Assembly (NCBI GenBank): GCA_017470345.1
Contig: JAFUEP010000044.1
Location: 51,999 to 115,998, forward strand
Length of the DNA: 64,000 nt
Source: Prevotella sp.
GTDB lineage: Bacteria > Bacteroidota > Bacteroidia > Bacteroidales > Bacteroidaceae
Direction: 5' to 3'
Shown: positions 45,134-55,200 of the stretch, piece by piece
Layout: the number at the start of each line of letters is the position of its first letter
How positions within the stretch are numbered: the stretch's first letter is position 1
Translations under genes and position numbers: made by a program
The notes under the pieces: model-generated
Databases searched by the model: none
Told to the model about the DNA's origin: nothing
The model's input: the letters and a program-made list of their open reading frames with translations, nothing else

Positions 45134-48100
45134 ATGAAAAACAAATCTAAGCTATCAACAAAGCACGCCATCGTGCTTTCGTCGTTAGTCGCTTCTGCCA
45201 TGCTCTTGGGCACGCCGATACAGGCGTCGGCCAGCACGGCAGGCGTAGAGTCTGTCCAGCAGCAAGGCAACGTGCGCGGTACGGTCGTCGACCAGAACGG
45301 CGAGCCCGTCATCGGTGCTACGGTCAAGGTGGTGGGCACGAACAAGGCTGCCGTGACCAACATCGACGGCCAGTTCTCGATTGACGGTGTCTCCAGCGGC
45401 ACACTCCAGATCAGCTTCATGGGCTACAAGGAGCAGCAGGTCAGCTTCCGTGCCGGCCAGCCGCTGACGGTCAAGATGCGCGAGGACCAGACGGCACTCG
45501 ACGAGGTGGTCGTCGTGGGCTACGGCACTCAGAAGAAGGCCAACCTGACGGGTTCGGTCGCCTCGGTGAAGTTCGACGACGTGGCCAACATCCCCGTGGC
45601 TAACACGGCCACGATGCTGCAAGGCCGTCTGCCGGGCGTGGTGCTGCAGACCAACGGTGCCCAGGCCGGTCACGACGACCCGGAGATCCGCATCCGCGGT
45701 ATCGGCACCCTCGGCGATGCCTCGAAGAACAACCCGATGGTGCTCATCGACGGCATCGAGAGCAGCATCTCGCAGATGGCAGAGCTGTCGGCTGAGGACA
45801 TCGAGAGCGTCTCGGTGCTGAAGGATGCCGCCTCGGCCGCCATCTACGGTGTGCGCGCTGCTAACGGCGTCATCCTCGTCACCACCAAGCGCGGTGCCGA
45901 GCAGAAGCCCACCATCACCTACAGCGGCAGCATCGCCCTGCAACAGGCCACCGTGCTGCCCGACTATGTCAACAGCTACGAGTGGGCCCGCATGTTCAAC
46001 GAGTGTCAGCCGGCCAAGGCCTATACGGCCGAGATGCTGCAGAAGCTGCAGGACGGTTCCGACCCTGACCACTTCGCCAACACCGACTGGGCCGACGAGA
46101 TGTTCCGCACGGCTGCCATGCACCAGCACCACCTGTCGGTCAGCGGCGGCTCGAAGACCACCCACTACATGCTCTCCGCACAGTACACCGACCAGGACGG
46201 TATCATGCGCAACACGGCCAACCGCCGCTATAACTTCCGCTCGAACCTCGACACCCAGCTGGGCATCGTCAAGATCGGCATGAACCTCAGCGGAAGCCTG
46301 CAGAACATCAAGGAGCCCGTCAAGGGCGTCACGGGCGAGGGTCTGATGCGCTCGCTGACGTGGTTTACGCGTCCCTCCGTGCCCGTCATGTTCCAGAACG
46401 GCCACTACGGCTACACCGACGGCAACCCGCTCATCAGCGCCTCCGTCTTCTGGAACCCCATCAACGACATCTACTACGGCCGCAAGACCAACGACCACTA
46501 TCGCTTCGACGGTCAGATCTTCGGCGAGATCGACATCTGGAAAGGCCTGAAGTTCCGCTCGTCGCTGGCCTATAAGTTCTATGACAACGAGACGTCGACC
46601 TATAGCCCCCGCAACGAGGCCAAGTACAGCCCCGAGGGCGACATCCTCGTGCCCGCCGGCACGCAGAACACGCTCAACGACTACCGCTGGCTGGAGACGG
46701 GCTACACCAACGAGAACATCCTGACCTACAACCAGAAGTTCGGCGACCACACCATCGGCGTCCTCCTGGGTCACTCCATCCAGCACAACCGCTGGGACAT
46801 GAACAGCGGCTCGAAGCAGGGCTTCCCCACCGACGCCATCTATGAGCTCAACGGCGGCTCGCAGAACGACCACGTCGAGGGCAACGCCGAGGAGACGCGC
46901 CTGCAGTCGTTCTTCGGCCGCGTCAACTACAACTATGCCGACCGCTATCTGGCTGAGTTCAACATCCGTCGCGACGGTTCGTCGCGCCTGCCGAGCACCA
47001 ACCGCTACGCCACGTTCCCCTCGTTCTCGGCCGCTTGGATCCTGAGCAACGAGGCCTTCATGCAGAACATCTCGTGGCTCACGTCGCTGAAGCTGCGCGG
47101 CAGCTGGGGTAAGCTCGGTAACCAGGAGATCGGCAACTACGCCTACTCTGAGACCCTCTCGGCCCAGGGCAGCTACTACTTCGGCGGCTCCAAGTATATA
47201 GGTATGCGCGCCTCGAAGATTGCCAACGAGAACATCAAGTGGGAGACGACGACGATCACCGACTTCGGCTTCGACGCCTCCTTCTGGGGCGGACGCATCT
47301 CGATGGTGTTCGACTGGTACAACAAGGTGACCAGCGACATCCTGCTGCAGCTCCCCATGCCCGGCATCTTCCTCGGATCCCTCTCGGCCCCCTATCAGAA
47401 TGCGGGTAAGGTGCGCAACCGCGGTTGGGAACTCTCGGCCAACTATCAGGACCGCGCCGGCGACTGGTCGTGGCAGGCCGGATTCCAGATTGCCGGTGTG
47501 AAGAACAAGATCATCGACATGAACGGACAGGAGAGCATCTCCGACAACACCATCAACCGCGAGGGCGAGGCCATCGGCTCCTACTACGGACTGAAGGCCC
47601 TGGGCATCTATCGCACCGCTGAGGACCTGCAGCGCAAGAACTCGGCCGGCGTGGTCATCAAGCAGAACGGCCAGGACCCCGTCTTGGGCGACATCATGTA
47701 TGAGGACTTCAACGACGACGGCAACATCACCTCCGACGACCGCCAGATCCTGGGCAACCCCTTCCCCGAACTGCAGTATTCGTTCACGCTCGGCGCCAGC
47801 TACAAGAACTGGGACCTGACCACCTTCTGGCAGGGCATCGCCGGCCTCGACCGCTTCAACTGGGACGAGACGACCATCTCCAACGGCGGTAACAAGACGA
47901 AGCGCTGGCTCGACCGCTACTCTGCTGACAACGTAGGCGGCTCCATGCCCCGCATGGGCGGCGAGTACAACAATGCCTACTCGTCATTCTGGCTCACCAG
48001 CGGCGACTATCTGCGCCTGAAGAGCCTTGAGCTGGGCTACACCTTCCGCCGCGACCCGCTCCTGATGCAGGCCGGCATCCAGAGCCTGCGCCTCTACGTG

Positions 48101-48229
48101 GCCGGCTCGAACCTGCTCACCTTCACCTCGCTCGACGACTACGACCCCGAGAAGCTGAGCAGCGACCAGCGTGGCGACGTCCACCCCAACGTGCGTGCCT
48201 ATTCCTTCGGTGTTATTGTTAAATTCTAA
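45134..48229 (+). CDS. SusC/RagA-type TonB-dependent outer membrane transporter (locus 1)
   Basis: 1031 residues. After a signal peptide (ending near IQASA) comes the carboxypeptidase-regulatory-like domain (GTVVDQNGEPVIGATVKVVG), the TonB-box-like segment DEVVVVGYGTQKK, a plug domain (RIRGIGTLGDAS, VSVLKDAASAAIYGVRAANG) and the long beta barrel ending in AYSFGVIVKF with a terminal Phe. It imports an oligosaccharide or other nutrient together with the SusD-like lipoprotein encoded 15 bases downstream. The substrate cannot be read from the sequence. The beta-helix gene at 49956 and the hybrid regulator at 52216 complete the locus. Confidence 0.94.
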   Translation: MKNKSKLSTKHAIVLSSLVASAMLLGTPIQASASTAGVESVQQQGNVRGTVVDQNGEPVIGATVKVVGTNKAAVTNIDGQFSIDGVSSGTLQISFMGYKEQQVSFRAGQPLTVKMREDQTALDEVVVVGYGTQKKANLTGSVASVKFDDVANIPVANTATMLQGRLPGVVLQTNGAQAGHDDPEIRIRGIGTLGDASKNNPMVLIDGIESSISQMAELSAEDIESVSVLKDAASAAIYGVRAANGVILVTTKRGAEQKPTITYSGSIALQQATVLPDYVNSYEWARMFNECQPAKAYTAEMLQKLQDGSDPDHFANTDWADEMFRTAAMHQHHLSVSGGSKTTHYMLSAQYTDQDGIMRNTANRRYNFRSNLDTQLGIVKIGMNLSGSLQNIKEPVKGVTGEGLMRSLTWFTRPSVPVMFQNGHYGYTDGNPLISASVFWNPINDIYYGRKTNDHYRFDGQIFGEIDIWKGLKFRSSLAYKFYDNETSTYSPRNEAKYSPEGDILVPAGTQNTLNDYRWLETGYTNENILTYNQKFGDHTIGVLLGHSIQHNRWDMNSGSKQGFPTDAIYELNGGSQNDHVEGNAEETRLQSFFGRVNYNYADRYLAEFNIRRDGSSRLPSTNRYATFPSFSAAWILSNEAFMQNISWLTSLKLRGSWGKLGNQEIGNYAYSETLSAQGSYYFGGSKYIGMRASKIANENIKWETTTITDFGFDASFWGGRISMVFDWYNKVTSDILLQLPMPGIFLGSLSAPYQNAGKVRNRGWELSANYQDRAGDWSWQAGFQIAGVKNKIIDMNGQESISDNTINREGEAIGSYYGLKALGIYRTAEDLQRKNSAGVVIKQNGQDPVLGDIMYEDFNDDGNITSDDRQILGNPFPELQYSFTLGASYKNWDLTTFWQGIAGLDRFNWDETTISNGGNKTKRWLDRYSADNVGGSMPRMGGEYNNAYSSFWLTSGDYLRLKSLELGYTFRRDPLLMQAGIQSLRLYVAGSNLLTFTSLDDYDPEKLSSDQRGDVHPNVRAYSFGVIVKF

Positions 48230-48244
48230 ATCATTCAGCATATT

Positions 48245-49831
48245 ATGAAACTCAACAGATTATATATCGGTATGACCCTGCTGGCCACCTCGCTGGCCAC
48301 CGTCAGCTGCTCCGACAGCTGGCTGCAGGAAGACTCGCTCACCGAATCGTCGTCGGCCACCTTCTGGCAGACTGAGGACGACGCACTCATGGGCCTCGTG
48401 GCCTGCTACGACGCCCTGCAGAGCAACCAGCTCTATGGCGGCGGCCCGTGGGACTTCGGCTGTCTGAACCTGGAGTGTCTGACCGACAACGGCGGCCACT
48501 TCAACTGGAGCGGATGGATGGAGGGCTACGACATCGCCAACGGCACCCACAGCCCCTCGTCGTGGGCCGTCGGCAGCTACTGGTCGGCCTGCTATGAGGT
48601 CATCAAGCGCTGCAACTCGCTCATCGCCAACATCGACCGCGTCGACGTCAGCGACGCTGACCGTGCCCGCTTCAAGGCCGAGGCCCTGACCATCCGCGCA
48701 CTGATCTACACCAACCTGACGATGACCTACAACGACGTGCCCTACCTGACCGAGCCCCTGACGCTCGACAAGGCCGAGGCGTCGAGCTCAAAGCGTGCCG
48801 ACATCGTCAGCGGCGAGATGGCTGCGCTGAAGGCCTGCGTGGGCGACCTGCCCGTGACGGCCGACCTGGGCCGCGTCACCCGTGGTGCCTGCTACGCCGT
48901 GCTCGGCCGTATGGCCCTCTACAACGAGAAGTGGGACGACGCCATCGCCGCCTACAAGGCCATGCAGTCGCTCGGCTATTCGCTCGACCCCAACTATGCC
49001 ACGCTGTTCACCACGGCCGGCCAGACGTCGCCCGAGATCGTGATGAGCGTGCGCTTCGAGGGCCCCGGCCTGAGCGAGGGTGCTCAGTTCAATGCCCACT
49101 GGAACACGCCGCTTGAGGCCATGAACGGCACGCTCAACCTGGCCGACGACTACTACATGCTCGACGGCACACGCGTGGCTGACGACAACTACGGCGTCAT
49201 GACCGACGGCAAGATCGACCTCTGGCAGCCCAACGCCGCCCACTGGGACGGCCGCGACCCGCGACTGAAGGCCACCCTCTTCGTGCCCGGCATGACGTGG
49301 AACGGCACGGGCGGCGCCGGCGCCTGGTATGGCGGTGCTGCTGCCTCGCTGTCGATGGTCTATGTCATGAAATACTTCGACCCGGCCGACACCGGCAACT
49401 CGTGGGACAACGGTCAGGACTTCTACGTCATCCGCTACGCCGAGGTGCTCCTGTCGCTGGCCGAGGCCCTCGTCCAGAAGGGCGGCTACAACGAGCAGGA
49501 GGTGCTCTCCCTCATCGACCAGGTGCGCAGCCGCGTCGGCATGCCCAGCGTCGAGAGCGTCGAGGGCACGGGCCTGACGAAGGACGCCCTGCTCCAGGTC
49601 ATCAAGCACGAGCGCCGCGTGGAGCTGGCCTTCGAGGGTCTGCGCCTCTTCGACCTCTACCGCTGGCACGAGCTGGAGAATGCTGTCAAGGCCGTCGAAT
49701 ATGAGCGCACGCACTACGGCATGGCCTACGAGACGCGCATCTACAACGGTGAGCGCGACTACGTGTGGCCCATCCCGACGGACGAACTCGACAGCAACAA
49801 GAAGCTGGAGCAGAATCCGCTCTGGAAGTAA
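48245..49831 (+). CDS. SusD/RagB-type surface lipoprotein (locus 1)
   Basis: 528 residues with a lipoprotein signal (SLATVSCSD, Cys22). It is a TPR-like helical nutrient-binding protein that caps the SusC barrel. Family motifs are visible: WLQEDSLTESSSATFWQTEDDA near the start, KRCNSLIANIDRV and AEALTIRALIYTNLTMTYNDVPY in the middle, and the C-terminal KHERRVELAFEGLRLFDLYRW, with IPTDELDSNKKLEQNP closing the chain. It is in one operon with SusC. Confidence 0.94.
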   Translation: MKLNRLYIGMTLLATSLATVSCSDSWLQEDSLTESSSATFWQTEDDALMGLVACYDALQSNQLYGGGPWDFGCLNLECLTDNGGHFNWSGWMEGYDIANGTHSPSSWAVGSYWSACYEVIKRCNSLIANIDRVDVSDADRARFKAEALTIRALIYTNLTMTYNDVPYLTEPLTLDKAEASSSKRADIVSGEMAALKACVGDLPVTADLGRVTRGACYAVLGRMALYNEKWDDAIAAYKAMQSLGYSLDPNYATLFTTAGQTSPEIVMSVRFEGPGLSEGAQFNAHWNTPLEAMNGTLNLADDYYMLDGTRVADDNYGVMTDGKIDLWQPNAAHWDGRDPRLKATLFVPGMTWNGTGGAGAWYGGAAASLSMVYVMKYFDPADTGNSWDNGQDFYVIRYAEVLLSLAEALVQKGGYNEQEVLSLIDQVRSRVGMPSVESVEGTGLTKDALLQVIKHERRVELAFEGLRLFDLYRWHELENAVKAVEYERTHYGMAYETRIYNGERDYVWPIPTDELDSNKKLEQNPLWK

Positions 49832-49859
49832 GTTCTTGAAACAGTAATTTTCTTCTAAG

Positions 49860-49936
49860 ACAACGAATTAAGACGAATGAAACGAAATGAAACGAATTTA
49901 TCTTTTTATTTCACGTCATTCGTCTTAATTCGTTGT
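49860..49936 (+). terminator. Long perfect hairpin between SusD and the beta-helix gene
   Basis: Twenty-one-base perfect arms (49860-49880 and 49916-49936; ACAACGAATTAAGACG in the left arm) with a 35-base AT-rich loop, followed by TTTTATTATT. It lies between SusD and the beta-helix gene and may reduce, rather than stop, transcription into the latter. Confidence 0.6.
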
Positions 49937-49955
49937 TTTATTATTAGGTATTAGT

Positions 49956-51491
49956 ATGACAAGAAAAGTCCTTCTGTTAGCGGCCGTGAGCATGCTGACG
50001 GCATGCAGCAACGCTGAGCCGGCGCCCGACGAGGTGATGCCGCCGACCGTCCACGTCGCCACGACCTACTACGTCGACGCCCAGCGCGGCAGCGACGAGG
50101 GGACGGGCACCACGATCGACGGCGCCTGGCGCACGCTCGCACGCGCCAGCCAGGTCCGCCTGCAGCCCGGCGACCGGCTGCTGCTGCGCCGCGGCGCCAC
50201 CTTCGAGGGCGAGCTCGAGATCCGCGGCGTCGGCACCCCCTCCGGGCGCATCGTCGTCGGGGCCTACGGCGAGGGCCAGCAGCCCGTCGTCCGCGGCTAC
50301 GACCGCTCGATGTACGCCGTGCGCGTGCTGAACTCGAGCTATCTGACCCTCACCGGCCTCCACATCGTCAACACCGGTCGCGAGCGGCTGGCCGGCCGCA
50401 CGGGCCTGAAGATCGAGGCGACGGACTACGGCGTGTCGCGCGCCCTGACCATCGACGGTGTCGAGGTTAGCGACGTCAACGGCTCGCTCGTCAAGAGCGA
50501 GGGCGGCGGCTCGGCCATCCTCATCGTCAACGGCGGCCGCACGGTGGCCTCGCGCTTCGACAGCCTGACCATCGAGAACTGCCACATCGCCCGCTGCGCC
50601 CGCAACGCCCTCATCTGGAGCGGCTGCTACGACCGCCGCCAGTGGCTGCCGAGCACGAACACGGTGGTGCGCGGCTGTCTCATCGAGGAGGTGCCGGGCG
50701 ACGGCATCGTGCCCATCGGCTGCGAGCACACGCTCATCGAGAGCAACCTGATGCGCCTCTGTCCCGACCTGCTGCCCATGACCGAGGCCGCTGCCGGCAT
50801 CTGGCCCTGGAGCTGCGACGACACCATCATCCAGTTCAATGAGGTCAGCGGCCACAAGGCGCCCTGGGACGCCCAGGCCTACGACTGCGACTTCAACTGC
50901 CGCGGCACGGTCATCCAGTATAACTACAGCCACGACAACTACGGCGGGCTCGTGCTCGTCTGCGATAACGGCGCAGAGCGCACCTACAGCCTGGGCAACG
51001 AGGCTCCCGTCGTGCGCTACAACGTCAGCATCGGCGACGGCATCCGGCCCCGCGAGACGCGCCAGGGCATGTTCTCGCCCTCCATCCACATCGCAGGCCG
51101 CGTCACCGACGCCCTCATCGAGCGCAACATCATCGTGGCCACGTCGAAGGCGGCTGCCGACATCGACCGCACGATGGTCTGCAGCGACTCATGGGACGGC
51201 TGTGCCGACCGCACGACGCTACGCCGCAACATCTTCTGCGCCCAGGAGCCCTCGCGCTTCACGATGACGCAGTCGACGCACAACACGTTCGACGGCAACG
51301 TCTACATCGGCTCCTACGCCGAGCTGCCCGCTGACGCACAAGGCCGCACCGACTGCCCCGCCTTCGCCGACATGCTCCAGGCCGACCCGCACCTGGGCCA
51401 GCTCATGCAGCGCCGCGAAGCCTGCGGACAGCCGCTGACAACTGTCAGCCGCGAGGCCATCGAGCGCTTCTTCTCGACAGCCGGACTCTGA
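49956..51491 (+). CDS. Right-handed beta-helix lipoprotein, probable polysaccharide-active enzyme (locus 1)
   Basis: 511 residues with lipoprotein signal MTRKVLLLAAVSMLTAC (Cys17). The mature protein starts with TTYYVDAQRGSDEGTGT, typical of parallel beta-helix proteins (pectate-lyase-like). Long repeats of short strands follow (HIVNTGRERLAGRTGLKIEA, CLIEEVPGDGIVPIGCEHTL, NYSHDNYGGLVLVCDNG). This fold is shared by several polysaccharide lyases and glycoside hydrolases, so a surface enzyme for the locus substrate is likely (inference). The exact family and active-site residues are not certain. The gene lies 124 bases after SusD. Confidence 0.75.
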   Translation: MTRKVLLLAAVSMLTACSNAEPAPDEVMPPTVHVATTYYVDAQRGSDEGTGTTIDGAWRTLARASQVRLQPGDRLLLRRGATFEGELEIRGVGTPSGRIVVGAYGEGQQPVVRGYDRSMYAVRVLNSSYLTLTGLHIVNTGRERLAGRTGLKIEATDYGVSRALTIDGVEVSDVNGSLVKSEGGGSAILIVNGGRTVASRFDSLTIENCHIARCARNALIWSGCYDRRQWLPSTNTVVRGCLIEEVPGDGIVPIGCEHTLIESNLMRLCPDLLPMTEAAAGIWPWSCDDTIIQFNEVSGHKAPWDAQAYDCDFNCRGTVIQYNYSHDNYGGLVLVCDNGAERTYSLGNEAPVVRYNVSIGDGIRPRETRQGMFSPSIHIAGRVTDALIERNIIVATSKAAADIDRTMVCSDSWDGCADRTTLRRNIFCAQEPSRFTMTQSTHNTFDGNVYIGSYAELPADAQGRTDCPAFADMLQADPHLGQLMQRREACGQPLTTVSREAIERFFSTAGL

Positions 51492-52184
51492 CCGCCGATT
51501 TCTTTTAAACAAGATTTTTTTGACCACGAAGTTTTTTGACCACGAAGTCTTTTTTAAACCACGAATTGCACGAATTACACGAATTGGCTGCGCCCAGAAA
51601 GTCCCCGCCAGATTCGTGTAATTCGTGCAATCCGTGGTTTAAATAAACGTGCATACTCCAGGCGCAGCCAATTCGTGTAATTCGTGTAATTCGTGGTTTA
51701 AATAAACGTGCATACTCCAGGCGCAGCCAATTCGTGAAATTCGTGCAATCCGTGGTTTAAATAAACGTGCATACTCCAGGCACAGCCAATTCGTGTAATT
51801 CGTGCAATTCGTGGTTTAAATAAACGTGCATATTCCGGGCGCAGCCAATTCGTTTAATTCGTGTAATTCGTGGTTTAAATAAACGTGCATACTCCAGGCG
51901 AAGCCAATTCGTGTAATTCGTGCAATTCGTGGTCAAAGATAATAATTCGTGGTCAAGAAAACAATCCGCAGTACAGAAGTTGTCAACGTCGGTTCTGAAC
52001 GGTCATGAAGTGCAAAACGGCGCTTTTTGGAGGTAATATAGGGGTATATTACTTTCAAAAAGCGCCGTTTTGTGTTTTTTCAAGCACCGCTTCTCCTCCA
52101 GCAAAGCGGCGCTTCATTCCCCCTGAAGTGATGCTTCCGGAAGAATAAAGCGCCACTTCACGATGGAATATCGGAGAAAAGTTG
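51492..52184. repeat. Gene-free region with a 59-bp tandem array
   Basis: From about 51554 to 51960 lies a repeat array. It begins with an inverted unit (CCACGAATTGCACGAATTAC, 51557-51576) followed by about 5.5 direct copies with an exact 59-base period starting at 51603, 51662, 51721, 51780, 51839 and 51898. Each copy carries two or three ATTCGTG blocks, then GTGGTTTAAATAAACGTGC and CAGGCGCAGCC. The region 51961-52184 adds the palindrome at 52013-52072 and a GC/AT-mixed stretch with GCGCTTC-type short repeats. No ORF or RNA gene was recognised. Confidence 0.85.
52013..52072. repeat. Palindromic element with core GGTAATATA-SSSS-TATATTAC, copy 2
   Basis: Seventeen-base perfect arms CAAAACGGCGCTTTTTG (52013-52029) and CAAAAAGCGCCGTTTTG (52056-52072) enclose a nested GGTAATATA-GGGG-TATATTAC hairpin, followed by TGTTTTTT. 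The left arm and core match the element at 41214-41251, whose centre is CCCC instead of GGGG. Confidence 0.8.
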
Positions 52185-52192
52185 TAACTTTG
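52185..52192 (+). promoter_or_regulatory. Promoter -7 element (TAACTTTG) of the hybrid regulator
   Basis: TAACTTTG fits TAnnTTTG, 23 bases before the ATG at 52216. Confidence 0.55.
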
Positions 52193-52215
52193 CAGCAAAC
52201 TTTTCGCTAACGAGC

Positions 52216-55200
52216 ATGAATCACCATAGACCCTACTGGCTGGCCCTGCTCCTGCTGATCGTCATGCCGACGGGGGCGCAGCCCGACTTCCGCACGTTCA
52301 CCACCGTGCAGGGACTGGCCGACAACACCGTCTTCAGCATCGTCCAGACCACGGACGGCTTCGTCTGGCTGGGCACGGCCAACGGGCTGAGCAGCTTCGA
52401 CGGCATGTTCTTCAACAACTATCACAACCGCCCCGAAGGCACGACGTCGGCGCCCGACGTGTCTGACAACGTCATACGCTGCGTGCTGCCCGACACCGAC
52501 GGCCTCTACCTGGCCACCGACAACGGCCTCGTCTTCTTCCATACGGCCACGGCGCGCTTCATGCCCTGCACGTTCACCCGGCCCGACACGACCATCACGA
52601 CGGGCTATCGATTCAACAGCCTCGTGCGCTGCGGAGGCGACATCTATGCCGTCGACTACTACGGCCACGTCATGCGGCGCACGGCCGACCGCCACTTCGA
52701 GCCCATCCCGCAGCACGGGCGACGCATCGACGCCCTCACCCCGATCGACGACCGCCGACTGGTGGCCACGGGCCCTGAGGGCATCTGGCTGCTGCGTGCC
52801 GACGACGGGCGGGTGGTGAGCAGCCTCACGCATGAAGCACCCGTCACGGGCCGCACCAATATCTACTACAGCCATAACCTCGGCCTCATCGTCGTGGGCT
52901 ACGGCATAGGCTACGACAGCCGCGCCTTCACGCTGACGCCCGACGGACGCCTCACGACGAGCACGTGGGACGTGCCCGAGGGGCTGACCAGCACCGTCGA
53001 CTATGGCGACCTGACCGTCTTCGGCACTGACGGCGGCGGCATCGAGCTGCACCGCGCTGACGGCTCGCGCACCGTCTGCACCCCCTACAACAGCAACATC
53101 GGCGGCGACGCCGTCTACACGCTGGCCGTCGACCGCGACGCCAACCTCTGGGTGGGCACCTATCGCATGGGCCTCTGCCTCAGCACGACGGCCGCCCGGT
53201 GGTATGCCACACTGAGCCGCAAGAACCACCGTCTGAGCTACGACATCGTCACCGCCGTCGTGCCCATGGCGGGACGGCTGGCCATCGGACTCGACGGCGG
53301 CGGACTGCAGCTGACCGACAGTGCCACGGGCCGCCAGCAGCTGCTGACCACGAAGAACAGCCCCTTGCCCGGCAACAACGTGGTGAGCATCGTGGCCGAC
53401 AAGGAGCGGCTCTGGCTCGGCGTCTACACCAAGGGACTCGTCGGCTACGACCTGCGCACGGGGCGTTTCGACACCTTCGCCATGCCACCCACGGAGCAGG
53501 ACGCCAACAACGTCTGGACGCTGCTCGACGACGGGCGCGGACGCCTCTGGGTGGGCGGGCCCTGCCTGTTCGTGTTCGACAAGCAGTCGCACCGCATCAC
53601 GCCCATCGACACGCTCCAACGGGCCGACTGCATGTCGCTGGCCCTCAGCGGCGACGACGTCTGGATGGGATGCCGCTTCTGGGGCATCTGCAAGTTCGAC
53701 GTGCGCACGCTCCGGCTGAAGGCCCTCTACAGGTCGGACAGCCGCAAGGGCCTCCGGCTGCCGTCGAACAACATCAGCTTCCTGGCTGCCGACCGCCAGG
53801 GGCGCGTCTGGTTCAGCACCGACCAGGGGGGCTTCTATCGCCTCGACGAGCGTCAGGAGCGCATCGACTCGTTCGGCATCGGCTGCGGACTGACCAACAC
53901 GCACGTGAGGTCGATGGCCGAGGATGCCGACGGCAACATCTTCGTCGGCACCTCAGGCGGACTGTTCCGTTATGCGGCCGACAAAGGCACCTTCGCATCC
54001 CTCGACATCGATGCCGACATGTCGGAGTTCACCCCCAACTGCACGGCCACCGACGGCCATCGGCTCTACTTCGGCACCACCAAGGGCGTCGTCAGCTTCA
54101 ACCCGTCAGACATCACCATGCCCGACCGCCAGCCGGGCGTCTGCTTCACCTCGCTCCACGTCATCGGCAACCAGCCGCTCACCATCGCCCTCGGCAACCA
54201 GCGTGAAGCCAGTCTGCGGCTGACCCACAGCCAGAACTTCTTCACCGTCGTCTACGCCATGCCTGAGTTCGTCACACCCGAGCTGCTCCGATTCTCATGT
54301 CAGCTCGAGGGGCTGGAGACGACGTGGCGCGAACTGGGCCAGAGCCGCCAGGCCAGCTACACCAGCGTGCCCCCCGGCAAGTACCGCCTGCTCGTGCGCT
54401 GCAGCGACGCCAACGGCCAGTGGGGCGAGCCCTCGGTGCTCAGCGTGGTCATCACGCCGCCGTGGTATCTGGCCTGGTGGGCCCGCCTGCTGTGGACCCT
54501 GCTGACCGTAGCCGTCGTCTATGCCGCCTTCCGCTTCTATCGCCGCGAGCTGAGCATCAAGCACAAGGTGGAGATGGTGGAGCTCGAGAAGGCGTCGGAG
54601 CAGAAGCTGAACGACGCCAAGATGAACTTCTACACCAGCATGACCCACGAGCTGCGCACGCCCGTCTTCCTCATCATGGCCCAGCTGGAGCAGCTCCTCG
54701 ACGAGGGTAAGCTCATCGTCCAGGCACCACGCACCTACATGGCCGACATCCATCGCCATGCACTGAAACTGAACAACCTCATCAGCCGCGTCATCGACTT
54801 CCGGAAGGTGGGCGCCGCCCAGCTGCAGCTCGACCTGAGGCGGGCCGACGTGGTGAGGCTCTGCCGCCAACTGACGGAGTCGTATGCCGACCTGTTCAGC
54901 ATGAAGCACATCGACTTCAGTCTGGAGGCTGCCCAATCGGAGATATGGCTCGACTACGACCCGCTGAAGCTGGAGCTCATCGTGTCGAACCTGCTGTCGA
55001 ACGCCTTCAAGTACACGGCTGAAGAGGGGCGCGTTGTGCTCAGCGTCAGCGAGGAGCCGCAGCGCGTTGTCTTCAGCGTGACCGACAACGGCATCGGCAT
55101 CGACCCGCAGGTGCGCCAGGCCATCTTCGACCCCTTCTTCCGCTCAGAGCGCGGCAAGCGCCAGAGCCGCCAGGGCGACGGTCTCGGACTGGCCTACGTG

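Noticed and set aside
51554-51960. CRISPR-like array
   Set aside because: The whole 59-bp unit is conserved, with no variable spacers of fixed length, and there are no cas genes; it is a plain tandem repeat.
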